From Bacteroidota bacterium (GTDB lineage: Bacteria > Bacteroidota > Bacteroidia > Chitinophagales > Chitinophagaceae), in contig JAEYRC010000060.1 of the NCBI GenBank assembly GCA_023409675.1, forward strand, positions 1-20,588: a stretch of DNA of 20,588 nucleotides, in the 5' to 3' direction. The notes beneath the pieces were generated by a model that worked only from the letters and a program-made list of their open reading frames with translations, made no database searches and had not been told where the DNA came from. Position numbers and translations under genes: made by a program. Of this stretch, positions 7,476 through 14,798 are shown in pieces. Numbering within the stretch: position 1 is the stretch's first letter; each line of letters opens with the position of its first letter.

Positions 7476-8912
7476 ATGACCGATTCTCCCATCCGTATCC
7501 TGATCATTGATGATGACGAAGATGATTACTTTATCACGAGTGATTATATCCGCAATATCAGTGATGGCCGGTATATAACCGATTGGTGTTACCGCTACCA
7601 GGATGCGCTGGAAATCATAAAACAGCGGAAATACGATCTGTATTTTGTGGATTATTACCTTGGCGCCAAAACGGGACTGAACCTGATCAAAGAAGCCCTG
7701 CAAAATGATTTTGATGAGCCCATGGTACTGCTCACCGGAAAAGGCAATCAGGCTATTGACCGGGAAGCCATGCAGGCCGGCGCAATGGACTACCTCATCA
7801 AATCAGAACTGAATGAGGAGAAGCTCGAACGCTGCATCCGCTATGCGATAGAGCGAACCAACTCCATTAAAGCGCTTCGGGCGAATGAACGAAAATACCG
7901 GAGCATTTTCGAACGGTCGAAAGATTCTGTATTCCTTGCTGGTCCTGATCTCTATTTTAAAGATGTAAATGATGCCACCTGTATAACGCTCCGGTATAAC
8001 CGCGAAGAGCTGCTTGGGATGAGCTTGTATCAGTTCATGGATAGTAATGAAGCGCAGGCAGTTAAAAACCAGCTACAGGAAACCGGTGTTGTACACGACC
8101 GGGAACTCGAATTGATCACCCGCGAAGGAGAAACCAAAACCTGTATTCTTAGTCTGTCATCAGAACAGGAAATCTCAGGTGAACGGTATATCCATGGTTT
8201 ATTGCATGATATCACACACCTGAAAAAGGCTGAGAAAGCTACCTTGCAGGCCGAAAAACTGGCGGCAACCGGCAGGCTCGTTCAAACCCTAGCCCATGAG
8301 GTCAGGAACCCCCTCAACAATATCAATTTGTCCATAGAGCAGATAAGTCATGAGCTCCGGGAGGTTGATGATAATAATATTTACCTCGACATTGTAGAAC
8401 GCAACAGCAAACGCATTGGGGATATCATCACAGAATTGCTCAATTCTTCAAGAGCAGCCGAAATGGTGATGACCCGTACTCCGTTACAGGTGATTGCCGA
8501 TGATACCATACAATCGGCCCTCGACCGCATCACCCTGAAGAAGGTTAAGCTGCAAATTAACTATGCCAGTGAGCCAGCCTTTATTCAGGCTGATACCCAG
8601 AAGTTGAAAATTGCCCTGCTCAATATTATTATCAATGCGGTGGAGGCCATGGAAGAAGGATCGGGATTGCTGGAGATCAGTATCTCTTCTGAAGCTGCTT
8701 TGCATACGATTAAAATCACGGATAATGGATCCGGCATCAGCTCAGAAAACCTCTCGCGTTTATTTGAACCTTACTTTACGTCAAAACGCAATGGGCTGGG
8801 ATTAGGATTAGCTTCCTCCCTGAATATTCTTCAGTCGCATAAAGCGCAGATAGATGTCAACTCCGAACTGAATAAAGGAACCAGCTTTATCATCAGTTTC
8901 CCGGCAGCCTGA
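7476..8912 (+). CDS. REC-PAS histidine kinase (NtrB-like, receiver at N-terminus)
   Basis: A 478-residue soluble kinase. The receiver domain (1-125) has an acidic run at Asp12-Asp14, phospho-acceptor Asp59, Thr87 and Lys109. A PAS domain (about 136-250) begins ANERKYRSIFERSKDSVFLA and ends in the linker DITHLKKAEK. The HisKA segment TGRLVQTLAHEVRNPLNNI carries His274. The ATPase domain shows NIIINAVEAMEEG (Asn387), DNGSGI (416-421), LFEPYFTSKRNGLGLGL and GTSFIISFPA. There are no membrane segments, so it senses an internal signal or receives phosphate through Asp59. Its kinase core resembles NtrB, matching the upstream NtrC-type regulator. A receiver placed ahead of the kinase suggests input from another kinase or feedback; the divergent CHASE3 kinase is a candidate donor. 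Signal and partner are inferred. Confidence 0.94.
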   Translation: MTDSPIRILIIDDDEDDYFITSDYIRNISDGRYITDWCYRYQDALEIIKQRKYDLYFVDYYLGAKTGLNLIKEALQNDFDEPMVLLTGKGNQAIDREAMQAGAMDYLIKSELNEEKLERCIRYAIERTNSIKALRANERKYRSIFERSKDSVFLAGPDLYFKDVNDATCITLRYNREELLGMSLYQFMDSNEAQAVKNQLQETGVVHDRELELITREGETKTCILSLSSEQEISGERYIHGLLHDITHLKKAEKATLQAEKLAATGRLVQTLAHEVRNPLNNINLSIEQISHELREVDDNNIYLDIVERNSKRIGDIITELLNSSRAAEMVMTRTPLQVIADDTIQSALDRITLKKVKLQINYASEPAFIQADTQKLKIALLNIIINAVEAMEEGSGLLEISISSEAALHTIKITDNGSGISSENLSRLFEPYFTSKRNGLGLGLASSLNILQSHKAQIDVNSELNKGTSFIISFPAA

Positions 8913-9021
8913 GACTATTTACCGGCATGATAAGAAGATCTATACCGGATTAGTATTGGCCATAAAACAGGCGTTTAATTCTCCCTAATTAAATTTTTCC
9001 TGATTTTGCATCGTACATAAA

Positions 9022-9056
9022 AAAATATCCCGCTGAACAATTCAGCGGGATATTTT
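9022..9056. terminator. Bidirectional terminator between convergent genes
   Basis: A perfect 16-bp stem (AAAATATCCCGCTGAA / TTCAGCGGGATATTTT) with the loop CAA. It is A-rich on one side and T-rich on the other and lies between the plus-strand kinase and the minus-strand outer-membrane protein. Confidence 0.9.
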
Positions 9057-9083
9057 CGGTTATTCGTTGTTGTTACAAATGCG

Positions 9084-9749
9084 TTAGAAACCAAATCCGA
9101 CATACAGGGAAATTACGCTGTGGCGTGCATTCCTAAGGGCGGTGCTGGTTAGGTTACCACTGCGGCCAATATCGTTAAGGCCATAGTTATACCGCGCGCC
9201 GATAGTAAAGTTGTCGACGTCAACGCCAAGACCACCTACCAGACCATAGTCGAAACGGTTAAAGTTCTCAGCATTGAAGCGGGCAACTTCGTCGTTGATA
9301 CCGGCTTCCTTCTCTTTAATGTTAGCTGAGGTGAGATAAGCCGCATACCCACCGGCATGAAGGTTAAAGCTTCTTCCCAGGTTAATAACCGCCAATAATG
9401 GAAGCTCAATATAATTCAGGTTGTAATTGTATTCACCCTGGCCGAAGATCACATTATCATACGTGATCCTTGATCCTTTAGAGGAATACAAAATTTCGGG
9501 CTGAATGGAAAATCCACGGGCTACGGGAATTTTGGCAAATAACCCCAGGTTAAGACCGGGTTTCATGTTTCTGGAATCAACCTCATCAACATAAAAATTT
9601 GAAAGGTTCAATCCGCCTTTGACACCTATTTTGGGTTTCATACCACCTTCATACGAAGCCTGCTGTTCCTGGGCATTGACATTAACCGCTGAGAGCATGA
9701 TTAACGAAAAAACCGCGCTGCCGATAATCGATAAGCATCTGTGTTTCAT
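9084..9749 (-). CDS. Outer-membrane beta-barrel (porin-family) protein
   Basis: A 221-residue secreted protein. The signal peptide MKHRCLSIIGSAVFSLIMLS ends near residue 26 (VNVNA, then Q). The mature protein begins with PKIGVKGGLNLSNFYV, alternates aromatic and hydrophobic residues in about eight strands (GFSIQPEILYSSKGS, YIELPLLAVINL, FNLHAGGYAAYLTS, YGLVGGLGVDV, FTIGARYNYGLNDI), and ends with an aromatic residue in SVISLYVGFGF. This is the OMP_b-brl_2 'porin family / PorT-like' barrel very common in Bacteroidota; most are not true porins and have no known ligand. Translation is placed at the ATG at 9749 because the signal peptide starts there. It is divergent from ku across about 176 bases of AT-rich DNA. 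Confidence 0.88.
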   Translation of the reverse strand: MKHRCLSIIGSAVFSLIMLSAVNVNAQEQQASYEGGMKPKIGVKGGLNLSNFYVDEVDSRNMKPGLNLGLFAKIPVARGFSIQPEILYSSKGSRITYDNVIFGQGEYNYNLNYIELPLLAVINLGRSFNLHAGGYAAYLTSANIKEKEAGINDEVARFNAENFNRFDYGLVGGLGVDVDNFTIGARYNYGLNDIGRSGNLTSTALRNARHSVISLYVGFGF

Positions 9750-9925
9750 AGTACAAATTTTTTGTTCAAGGCATACATATAAATTTTTATTCCCGCTGTA
9801 ACTCGTTAATAATGTGTTAATTAGCGCCATTTTTCGAGGAACTTGTTCTACAAAAAAATAATTCATAAATAATCATGAGGAAGATTATGGCACAAAGTTT
9901 TAATCCACCAGATAAAGCTTTTGTT

Positions 9926-10699
9926 ATGCGCGCAATCTGGACCGGAACCATAGGCTTTGGCCTGGTAAATATTCCTGTAAAACTTTTTTCGGCCACTGAA
10001 TCCAGCGACTTGGATCTCGACATGCTGGATAAAAAAGATCATTCAAATATTCGTTTCAAACGTGTCAATGAAAAGACGGGTAAAGAAGTGGCTTATGAGA
10101 ATATTGTAAGAGCATACAACCTCGATGGAAACTATGTTATTCTTACCGATGCTGATTTCAAGCAGGCCAGTCCTGAAAAAACGAAAATGATCGAAATCGC
10201 CGAATTTGTTGATGAAAAGGAAATTGATTCCGTTTATTTCGATACACCTTATTACCTGGAGCCGCAGAAGGCGGGCGTAAAAGCATATGCATTATTGCGC
10301 GACGCGTTGAAGAAAAGTGGCAAAGCGGGTGTAGCCACCTTCGTATTGCGGTCTAAGGAAAGCCTGGCCCTGCTAAAAACATCCGGTAAAGCATTGATGC
10401 TGCAAAAGATCCGCTATAGCCAGGAAATCCGGAATACGGAGGAACTGGATCTGCCCGGTTCAACATCAAAACCCGCTGAATTGAAAATGGCTATCAGCCT
10501 TATCGATCAGTTGACCGATAAATTTGATATCGATAAATACAAGGATACCTATTCCAGTGAACTGATGAAACTGATTAAAGCAAAATCAAAGGGTAAGAAA
10601 ATTGTACAACCCAAAATGCGGGTGGTTCACTCGAAATCTGATGACCTGCTCGATCAGCTTAAAGCCAGTTTATCAGGTAAGAAGAAAAAAGCTTCCTGA
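9926..10699 (+). CDS. ku: Non-homologous end joining protein Ku
   Basis: Bacterial Ku, which forms a homodimeric ring on DNA double-strand ends and recruits the ligase LigD. From the ATG at 9926 it is 257 residues and begins MRAIWTGTIGFGLVNIPVKL, the classic family start. Conserved core segments include IRFKRVNEKTGKEV, ITLTDADF-like VILTDADF, YFDTPYYLEP, KAYALLRDALKKSGKAGVATFVLR and LMLQKIRY. The C-terminus is Lys-rich (LSGKKKKAS), as in other bacterial Ku tails that contact DNA or LigD. In-frame ATGs at 9875 and 9887 would add 17 or 13 residues; the latter has a GAGG at a suitable distance, so the start is not certain. No ligD lies in this window. A terminator follows. Confidence 0.95.
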   Translation: MRAIWTGTIGFGLVNIPVKLFSATESSDLDLDMLDKKDHSNIRFKRVNEKTGKEVAYENIVRAYNLDGNYVILTDADFKQASPEKTKMIEIAEFVDEKEIDSVYFDTPYYLEPQKAGVKAYALLRDALKKSGKAGVATFVLRSKESLALLKTSGKALMLQKIRYSQEIRNTEELDLPGSTSKPAELKMAISLIDQLTDKFDIDKYKDTYSSELMKLIKAKSKGKKIVQPKMRVVHSKSDDLLDQLKASLSGKKKKAS

Positions 10700-10703
10700 T
10701 ATT

Positions 10704-10739
10704 AAAAAAGCCTCTGAAGAATGCTTCAAAGGCTTTTTT
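10704..10739. terminator. Terminator between ku and the lipoprotein gene
   Basis: The stem is AAAAAAGCCT with AGGCTTTTTT, then one C/A mismatch, then TGAAG with CTTCA, and an AATG loop. A T-run closes it on the plus strand and the A-run serves the minus strand. It lies four bases after the ku stop and can also end the convergent lipoprotein transcript. Confidence 0.88.
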
Positions 10740-10768
10740 TGTATGCGTTGTATTAAGTTCGAAGGCGA

Positions 10769-11287
10769 TTAATCTTTAAACTCGAACCGCGAAAAGATCC
10801 GGGCATCATTTGCCGGCCAGTCGAGGTAAACAATAAAGTGGTCTTCATGAAATTCTTCCACGCGGTACCGGCGATCTTCATATTTATCATCTACAAAGTC
10901 GAAGTAAACTCCGGCACGGTTTGAAAAGATATTCCAGTTTCTTTTCAGCACGGCGGTGTCGTTCCCCATTTTCTTTAAAGCATTCTGATGAATTTCCATT
11001 TTACCGTCGGGCAGTAATTTGATCCGGTCGTCTTTCAGGTATTCATAGATATACTGGTTCAGATCTGTTTCGCTTTTAACTTCCGTATCAGTGGTGATAT
11101 AATCTATGGGTTTATCAGCCCAGAATTTGGTGACTACAAACCCTTTAGAGAGGACTTTGGTTTTAAACTCAGTTGCCTTTTTTTCATTTTGTTTGATGAC
11201 ATTGTCGGGAGCATCTTCTTTCTCGCAGGAAGATAAAGCGGCCAGGCATAATATGCCAGTCGTGATAATAAGGTACGCGTGTTTCAT
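10769..11287 (-). CDS. Hypothetical lipoprotein
   Basis: A 172-residue lipoprotein precursor: MKHAYLIITTGILCLAALSS is followed by Cys21, the lipidated residue of the lipobox LSSC. After a charged segment (EKEDAPDNVIKQNEKKATEF) the mature domain, roughly residues 45-172, has regular strand-like segments. These include FVVTKFWADKPIDYI, IKLLPDGKMEIHQNAL, WNIFSNRAGVYFDFVDDKYEDRRYRVEEFHEDHFIVYLDWP and a final FSRFEFKD. The pattern of an aromatic-rich small beta barrel with 'L-P-D-G-K' and 'W-x-F' motifs recalls lipocalin-like lipoproteins of Bacteroidota, but I cannot confirm it. Its terminator is shared with ku. It is likely an envelope protein of unknown function. Confidence 0.75.
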   Translation of the reverse strand: MKHAYLIITTGILCLAALSSCEKEDAPDNVIKQNEKKATEFKTKVLSKGFVVTKFWADKPIDYITTDTEVKSETDLNQYIYEYLKDDRIKLLPDGKMEIHQNALKKMGNDTAVLKRNWNIFSNRAGVYFDFVDDKYEDRRYRVEEFHEDHFIVYLDWPANDARIFSRFEFKD

Positions 11288-11481
11288 GCTACATTTTTTT
11301 GGATAATCTTTTCGGGTACAGTCAGAACAGAAAACCAGTTTTTTTTAATTATTGATATTCAACAAATTAGCCAATGCAACTAATTTTGATCTTTTACCAT
11401 GAAATATAACGCAATCAGCGGGTTGAATATGCGGTAAAAGTAAAATTTAATTAGCAGACGCTTTTCCTAACAATGCTAATC

Positions 11482-12414
11482 TTATGCCATTTTTTTTGGC
11501 TTAACATCCGGATCGATCTCTTTGGATTCTCTGTTTATGACGTATACTGCGGTTTCATTTGGCTTAATACCCTTCCCTACTGTTATTGCGTAAGCTTTGG
11601 TGAATTCCGCTCCGAAATACAGAATCAGTGAAGAATAATACACCCAGGTAAGGATGATCACAATAGATGCAGCTGCGCCATAGGTTACTCCCAGGTTGAA
11701 GTTGCCGAGGTATATGCTGATACCCGTTTTTCCCAGCAGGAAAAGGATAGCGGTAAAGCCGGCCCCGACAAATGCATCTTTCCAGGCAATGTGCGCATCG
11801 GGCAAAACTTTGAAAATGATGGCGAAAAGACTGGATATGATGACAAATATGAGCGCAAAATTGATGATGAAAAACAATACTACCGTATAATCGGCCAGGA
11901 AAGCTCTAAGGTAGTCGCTCAATACATCAAGCAAGGCACTCATTACCAATGACACCAGTAATAGAAAGCCCAGGCTTACGATCAGGGAGAAAGACAGGAG
12001 CCGGTTTTTCAGGAATTTGAGCCAGCCTTTTTTAGGTTTAGCTTTGACCGACCAGATCCGGTTAATGGAATCCTGCATTTCTGTGAATACAGTGGTTGCC
12101 CCTATGATCAGCACACCAAGACCAATAATCGCTCCGATCCAACCCTGGCTTTCACTCTGCACATTCCGGATAATATTCTGGATTTGAATGGCAGCCTCAC
12201 TTCCCACCAGCCCCTGTAACTGACCATATAATTTACCCTGAACGGCATCTTTGCCATAGAAAATACCGGCAAGCGAAATAACGATCACCAGCAAAGGCCC
12301 CATCGAAAAAATGGTATAATAGGATAAAGAAGCGCTCATTTTAAAGACATTATCTTCACTGAAAGAAGAAAATGCTTTTTTAAGAATTGTAAAAAAAGTC
12401 TTTAGTTTTTTCAT
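11482..12414 (-). CDS. YihY/BrkB-family inner-membrane protein
   Basis: A 310-residue integral membrane protein of the YihY/virulence factor BrkB family. It shows the family hallmarks MSASLSYYTIFSMGPLLVIVI (26-46, on the first membrane helix), the linker with IIGATTVFTEMQDSINRIW (103-121), and the final helix region TYGAAASIVIILTWVYYSSLILYFGAEFTKAYA (244-276). Six hydrophobic segments lie at about 29-52, 93-112, 140-163, 178-202, 215-236 and 245-268. The cytoplasmic C-terminus is charged. The name reflects an old RNase BN misassignment; members are thought to be transport- or envelope-related and their activity is unclear. The gene is divergent from a 48-residue membrane peptide across 196 bases. 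No clear terminator is seen after its stop, only a weak 6-bp inverted repeat near 11451-11491. Confidence 0.9.
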   Translation of the reverse strand: MKKLKTFFTILKKAFSSFSEDNVFKMSASLSYYTIFSMGPLLVIVISLAGIFYGKDAVQGKLYGQLQGLVGSEAAIQIQNIIRNVQSESQGWIGAIIGLGVLIIGATTVFTEMQDSINRIWSVKAKPKKGWLKFLKNRLLSFSLIVSLGFLLLVSLVMSALLDVLSDYLRAFLADYTVVLFFIINFALIFVIISSLFAIIFKVLPDAHIAWKDAFVGAGFTAILFLLGKTGISIYLGNFNLGVTYGAAASIVIILTWVYYSSLILYFGAEFTKAYAITVGKGIKPNETAVYVINRESKEIDPDVKPKKMA

Positions 12415-12610
12415 AGTCTGTATGCTGTGTATTAATTAACTACCTATTACCCGTCAATTTTATGCCGTACCAAATAGCAGCTATTCAAGATGAGATGGGG
12501 AATAAATTACTCAGCCTTTTAGAAAAAAATACCTTTTTCCAATACTGCGTAATGGCAGGAGATTTTAACGTAATAAAACGTATTGAATTAATAATTTTAA
12601 ATTTTCAGTT

Positions 12611-12757
12611 ATGCGCAGTATCCTGTACCTGATCGCCGTAATACTGATAATTGGCTGGTTACTTGGTGTATTTGTCTATAGTGCAACAGGATTAATCCAT
12701 ACTCTTATCGTACTGGCAATTATTGCTCTGATTCTCGGGGTTATCCGAAGAGCATAA
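12611..12757 (+). CDS. lmo0937-type small membrane protein
   Basis: Encodes 48 residues: MRSILYLIAVILIIGWLLGV, FVYSATGLIHTLIVLAIIAL, then ILGVIRRA. Two membrane helices are separated by a short turn containing GLIHTL, and the C-terminus is basic. This matches the pattern of the lmo0937 family (DUF5670): 45-55-residue hydrophobic peptides with conserved W-L-L-G and G-x-I-H-x-L positions and unknown function. A strong terminator begins six bases after the stop, which supports it as a monocistronic gene. The leader is AT-rich and includes the tandem AACGTAATAA / AACGTATTGA at about 12567-12586. It is divergent from the BrkB-family gene. Confidence 0.85.
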   Translation: MRSILYLIAVILIIGWLLGVFVYSATGLIHTLIVLAIIALILGVIRRA

Positions 12758-12762
12758 AACAT

Positions 12763-12790
12763 AAAAAAAGCTGCTATTGCAGCTTTTTTT
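12763..12790. terminator. Strong intrinsic terminator
   Basis: A perfect 12-bp stem, AAAAAAAGCTGC with GCAGCTTTTTTT, around a TATT loop. It follows the 48-residue membrane protein gene (+) and also lies just downstream of the minus-strand gene ending at 12805, so it can act in both directions. Confidence 0.92.
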
Positions 12791-12804
12791 GATTTAAAAA
12801 ACCT

Positions 12805-13152
12805 CTACGACTTTTTCTCTGTCTTCTTAGCGATGTTTTCCACCTGAACAATGAATTCATTTACAGTGGCATCAGCATAGGTGCCATAGGCATCAACAAG
12901 GGTGCCTTTAGCGCCATCACTGGTTTCAATAACATACAATATGGCCATGTCATCCGGGTCGGAAACTCCTTCAAACCGATAAAAGTTTTTGATATTCACT
13001 TCCTCCGGCGAATACACTTTTTCCGTTGCCAGGTCTTCAAGTCCCTTTTCGGTTACTTTGAAATCTATGGTATAGCCATCGCTTACCATTTTGTTCAGGC
13101 AGCTCGAAAGGCTTTTCAGGTATGGCACATTCTGATCTTGATTGATAAGCAT
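12805..13152 (-). CDS. Small conserved Bacteroidota protein (often mislabelled PRPP synthetase)
   Basis: A 115-residue soluble protein. From residue about 10 it reads YLKSLSSCLNKMVSDGYTID, FKVTEKGLEDLATEKVYSPEE, then VNIKNFYRFEGVSDPDDMAI and LYVIETSDGAKGTLVDAYGTYAD. I recognise this as the roughly 100-residue Bacteroidota family with a conserved YRFEG-x-S/T-x-PDD segment and a G-x-LVDAYG-x-Y segment. In databases it is commonly labelled 'phosphoribosylpyrophosphate synthetase'. It is far too short for that enzyme (about 310 residues) and lacks its PRPP-binding loop, so the label should not be transferred. True function is unknown. The N-terminal 9 residues and the Lys/Glu tail are variable. 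It follows the DUF2383 gene on the same strand, separated by a terminator. Confidence 0.8.
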   Translation of the reverse strand: MLINQDQNVPYLKSLSSCLNKMVSDGYTIDFKVTEKGLEDLATEKVYSPEEVNIKNFYRFEGVSDPDDMAILYVIETSDGAKGTLVDAYGTYADATVNEFIVQVENIAKKTEKKS

Positions 13153-13221
13153 AATATTAGGTTTATATAATCTCTAATAAAATTTCCCTGCCACATTTTT
13201 TGGGGAAACCCCCAACGCAAA

Positions 13222-13241
13222 AAACCGGCAGATGCCGGCTT
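13222..13241 (-). terminator. Terminator after the DUF2383 gene
   Basis: On the minus strand a GC-rich hairpin (GCCGGCATCTGCCGG) is followed by TTTTTTG. It lies about 40 bases after the stop at 13280 and before the next minus-strand start at 13152, so it probably separates the two transcripts. Confidence 0.75.
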
Positions 13242-13279
13242 TGCGCTTTCATTTTGTGATTTGATATTGTATGGCGGTA

Positions 13280-13798
13280 TTATAACCGGTTTTTGATATC
13301 AGTAGCTGCATCAGAAATATTGTCCTTAGCTTCATTCACTGATTTATGCATGTCACGGTATTTTTTGATAACGTCATGCGATGTTTTCAGGGATGATTTC
13401 TGATTGGTGATCAGCTGACGTTGTTCGGCAGTCATTTCTGCATCTGACTCCAGCGCCAGTTTATAAGCTTTCTGAGCCGCATCTTCACCAAATTCACAGC
13501 TTTCAAGAATCGCCTGGCGGTCTTTACCGGTAAAGGTTGCTTTTACATCCATCCATACCCGGTAGATTTTTCCTGAAGCGGTTGTACCGGTTGCAGGTTC
13601 ACCACCTAACCGCACAACTTCCTGTGTTAGTTCAGCAGCGTACTGCTTACTTTCTTCAGCCATGCGGGAGAAAATAGAGCGAAGGTCTACATCGATATCC
13701 TTAGCTTCTTTATTAGCCCGCTCATATCCTTCAATCCTGTCATTATTAATACGTACAAGATCATTTAAAACTTCTACTAAATTATCATTCGTTGCCAT
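13280..13798 (-). CDS. DUF2383 (PA2169-type) four-helix-bundle protein
   Basis: A 172-residue all-helical protein. Residues about 8-118 match the DUF2383 / PA2169-family ferritin-like fold: LVEVLNDLVRINNDRIEGYERA, then DVDLRSIFSRMAEESKQYAAEL, the loop VVRLGGEPATGTTASGKIYR, and FTGKDRQAILESCEFGEDAAQKAYKLAL. Candidate metal or helix-pairing residues are Glu24, Glu48-Glu49 and the Glu-rich ESCEFGE segment. There is a further C-terminal helical extension (residues 125-172) rich in Lys/Asp. No signal peptide. Members are of unknown function, and they often occur beside stress genes, as here, next to the YciE-like protein. Its own terminator follows, and about 264 bases of leader and terminator sequence separate it from yciE. 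Confidence 0.88.
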   Translation of the reverse strand: MATNDNLVEVLNDLVRINNDRIEGYERANKEAKDIDVDLRSIFSRMAEESKQYAAELTQEVVRLGGEPATGTTASGKIYRVWMDVKATFTGKDRQAILESCEFGEDAAQKAYKLALESDAEMTAEQRQLITNQKSSLKTSHDVIKKYRDMHKSVNEAKDNISDAATDIKNRL

Positions 13799-14005
13799 GA
13801 TTCAATTGTTTATGTGATAAAATTGATATACCATAAAGTAAAAAAGTTGTGCCGTTTGTATATCCCCACTGCATAGGCTGAAATGGGCTGCCGGCGGGTT
13901 ACAAATCGAGGAATACTGTAGCATTTATTGCACTTTCAGGGAATGGTGCTAAAAAATTCCATACGTGTTAAGATTATGATAATCCATATTTTCGCACCCA
14001 CAAAA

Positions 14006-14032
14006 AAAGTCAGGTTATAAAAACCTGACTTT
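14006..14032 (-). terminator. Terminator after the YciE-like gene
   Basis: An 11-bp stem (AAAGTCAGGTT / AACCTGACTTT) with a 5-base loop. On the minus strand it runs into a stretch of seven T residues. It lies 30 bases downstream of the stop at 14063. Confidence 0.88.
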
Positions 14033-14062
14033 ATCACTGAACCCTTCTGCTACAATCAAAAT

Positions 14063-14614
14063 TTATTCTTCTTCCGCTTCTTCGTTGATGTTATTTTCCG
14101 CAATGGAGGTAAGTAAGGCGTCTGTCTCTTTCTCTTCCGTGAGGGTGGTTTCCAGCAACTGTCCAACATCGGTTAATCCAAGTGTCTTTGCCAGCTGTGC
14201 CAAACCGCCGTAAGACGCGATCTCATAATGCTCAACTTTTTGGGCAGCAATGATAAGACCCACGTCACGGGTCATGGTTCCATCCTCAGTGTCTTCGAGC
14301 ACTGATTCACCTTCAGATAGTAAACCTTCCATAGCATCACACTTCTTGCCCTGTGCTTTTTTACCCATTAATTCAAATACCTGCTCCAGTCGGGCAATTT
14401 GTTCTTTGGTTTGTTCGGTGTGTGTTTGAAAGGCATCTTTCAGTTCCTGGCTTGTAGCGCCCTTCTGCATTTTAGGCAGCGCTTTAACAAGGGCTTTTTC
14501 AGCCCAGTAAATATCATTCACCTGATCGATAAAGAATTTTTCGAGCATTGAATTCTGAGACGCTTTGGATGTAGACCCGGAAGCCTGCTTCGATTTAGTA
14601 GTTTGATTAGGCAT
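14063..14614 (-). CDS. YciE/YciF-type ferritin-like protein (DUF892)
   Basis: A 183-residue protein. A Ser/Thr/Lys-rich N-terminal tail (residues 1-22) leads into the DUF892 ferritin-like domain: MLEKFFIDQVNDIYWAEKAL, then SQELKDAFQTHTEQTKEQIARLEQVFELM, KKCDAMEGLLSEGESVLED, AAQKVEHYEIASYGGLAQLAKTLG and LLETTLTEEKETDALLTSIAE. Glu and His residues in these helices (in AEKAL, THTEQTKEQ, QKVEHYEIASYG and TEEKETD) are positioned to bind a di-metal centre, as known for YciF structurally. Members are stress-induced in enterobacteria; precise function is unknown. The gene is divergent from the ECF sigma factor across 184 bases, which makes it a candidate target of that sigma factor. An acidic tail (EEAEEE) ends the protein. 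Confidence 0.92.
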   Translation of the reverse strand: MPNQTTKSKQASGSTSKASQNSMLEKFFIDQVNDIYWAEKALVKALPKMQKGATSQELKDAFQTHTEQTKEQIARLEQVFELMGKKAQGKKCDAMEGLLSEGESVLEDTEDGTMTRDVGLIIAAQKVEHYEIASYGGLAQLAKTLGLTDVGQLLETTLTEEKETDALLTSIAENNINEEAEEE

Positions 14615-14781
14615 AATAGAATCGTTTTAATTAGTGATATTATATTTACCGAATACAATGAAATTTATATGCCACAGAGCGTCAACCACTGGTATAGGTT
14701 CTTGTAGATTTTTTTCCTCGGAGATTTGCCTGATACCTGCATTCCCTGTATCGAAGTGCTGGCATAGTTATTAACCTTTTT

Positions 14782-14798
14782 GGTGTAAACTGTACACC
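14782..14798. promoter_or_regulatory. Perfect inverted repeat abutting the sigma-factor start
   Basis: GGTGTA, five bases, TACACC. It ends at the base before the TTG start codon of the ECF sigma gene. The arrangement suits an operator or a translational control hairpin, and it also lies in the divergent yciE upstream region. No regulator is known to bind it. Confidence 0.4.

Noticed and set aside
9750..9866. Upstream extension of the outer-membrane barrel gene by 39 codons
   Set aside because: The extension would bury the clear signal peptide that begins at the ATG at 9749.
11391..11440. CTTTTACC and GGTAAAAG inverted repeat between the lipoprotein and BrkB-family genes
   Set aside because: The arms are only 8 bp with a loop of over 30 bases in AT-rich DNA, so chance is likely.
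13122..13140. TGGCAC match as a possible sigma-54 promoter
   Set aside because: It lies inside a coding region and lacks TTGC at the right spacing; other TGGCA hits (about 17660, 12713, 1899) also failed in spacing or -12 sequence, so no sigma-54 target is claimed.
14659..14775. A 38-codon plus-strand frame (starting MKFICHRAS) between yciE and the sigma factor
   Set aside because: Short, Cys-rich random-looking composition, no leader and no family resemblance.
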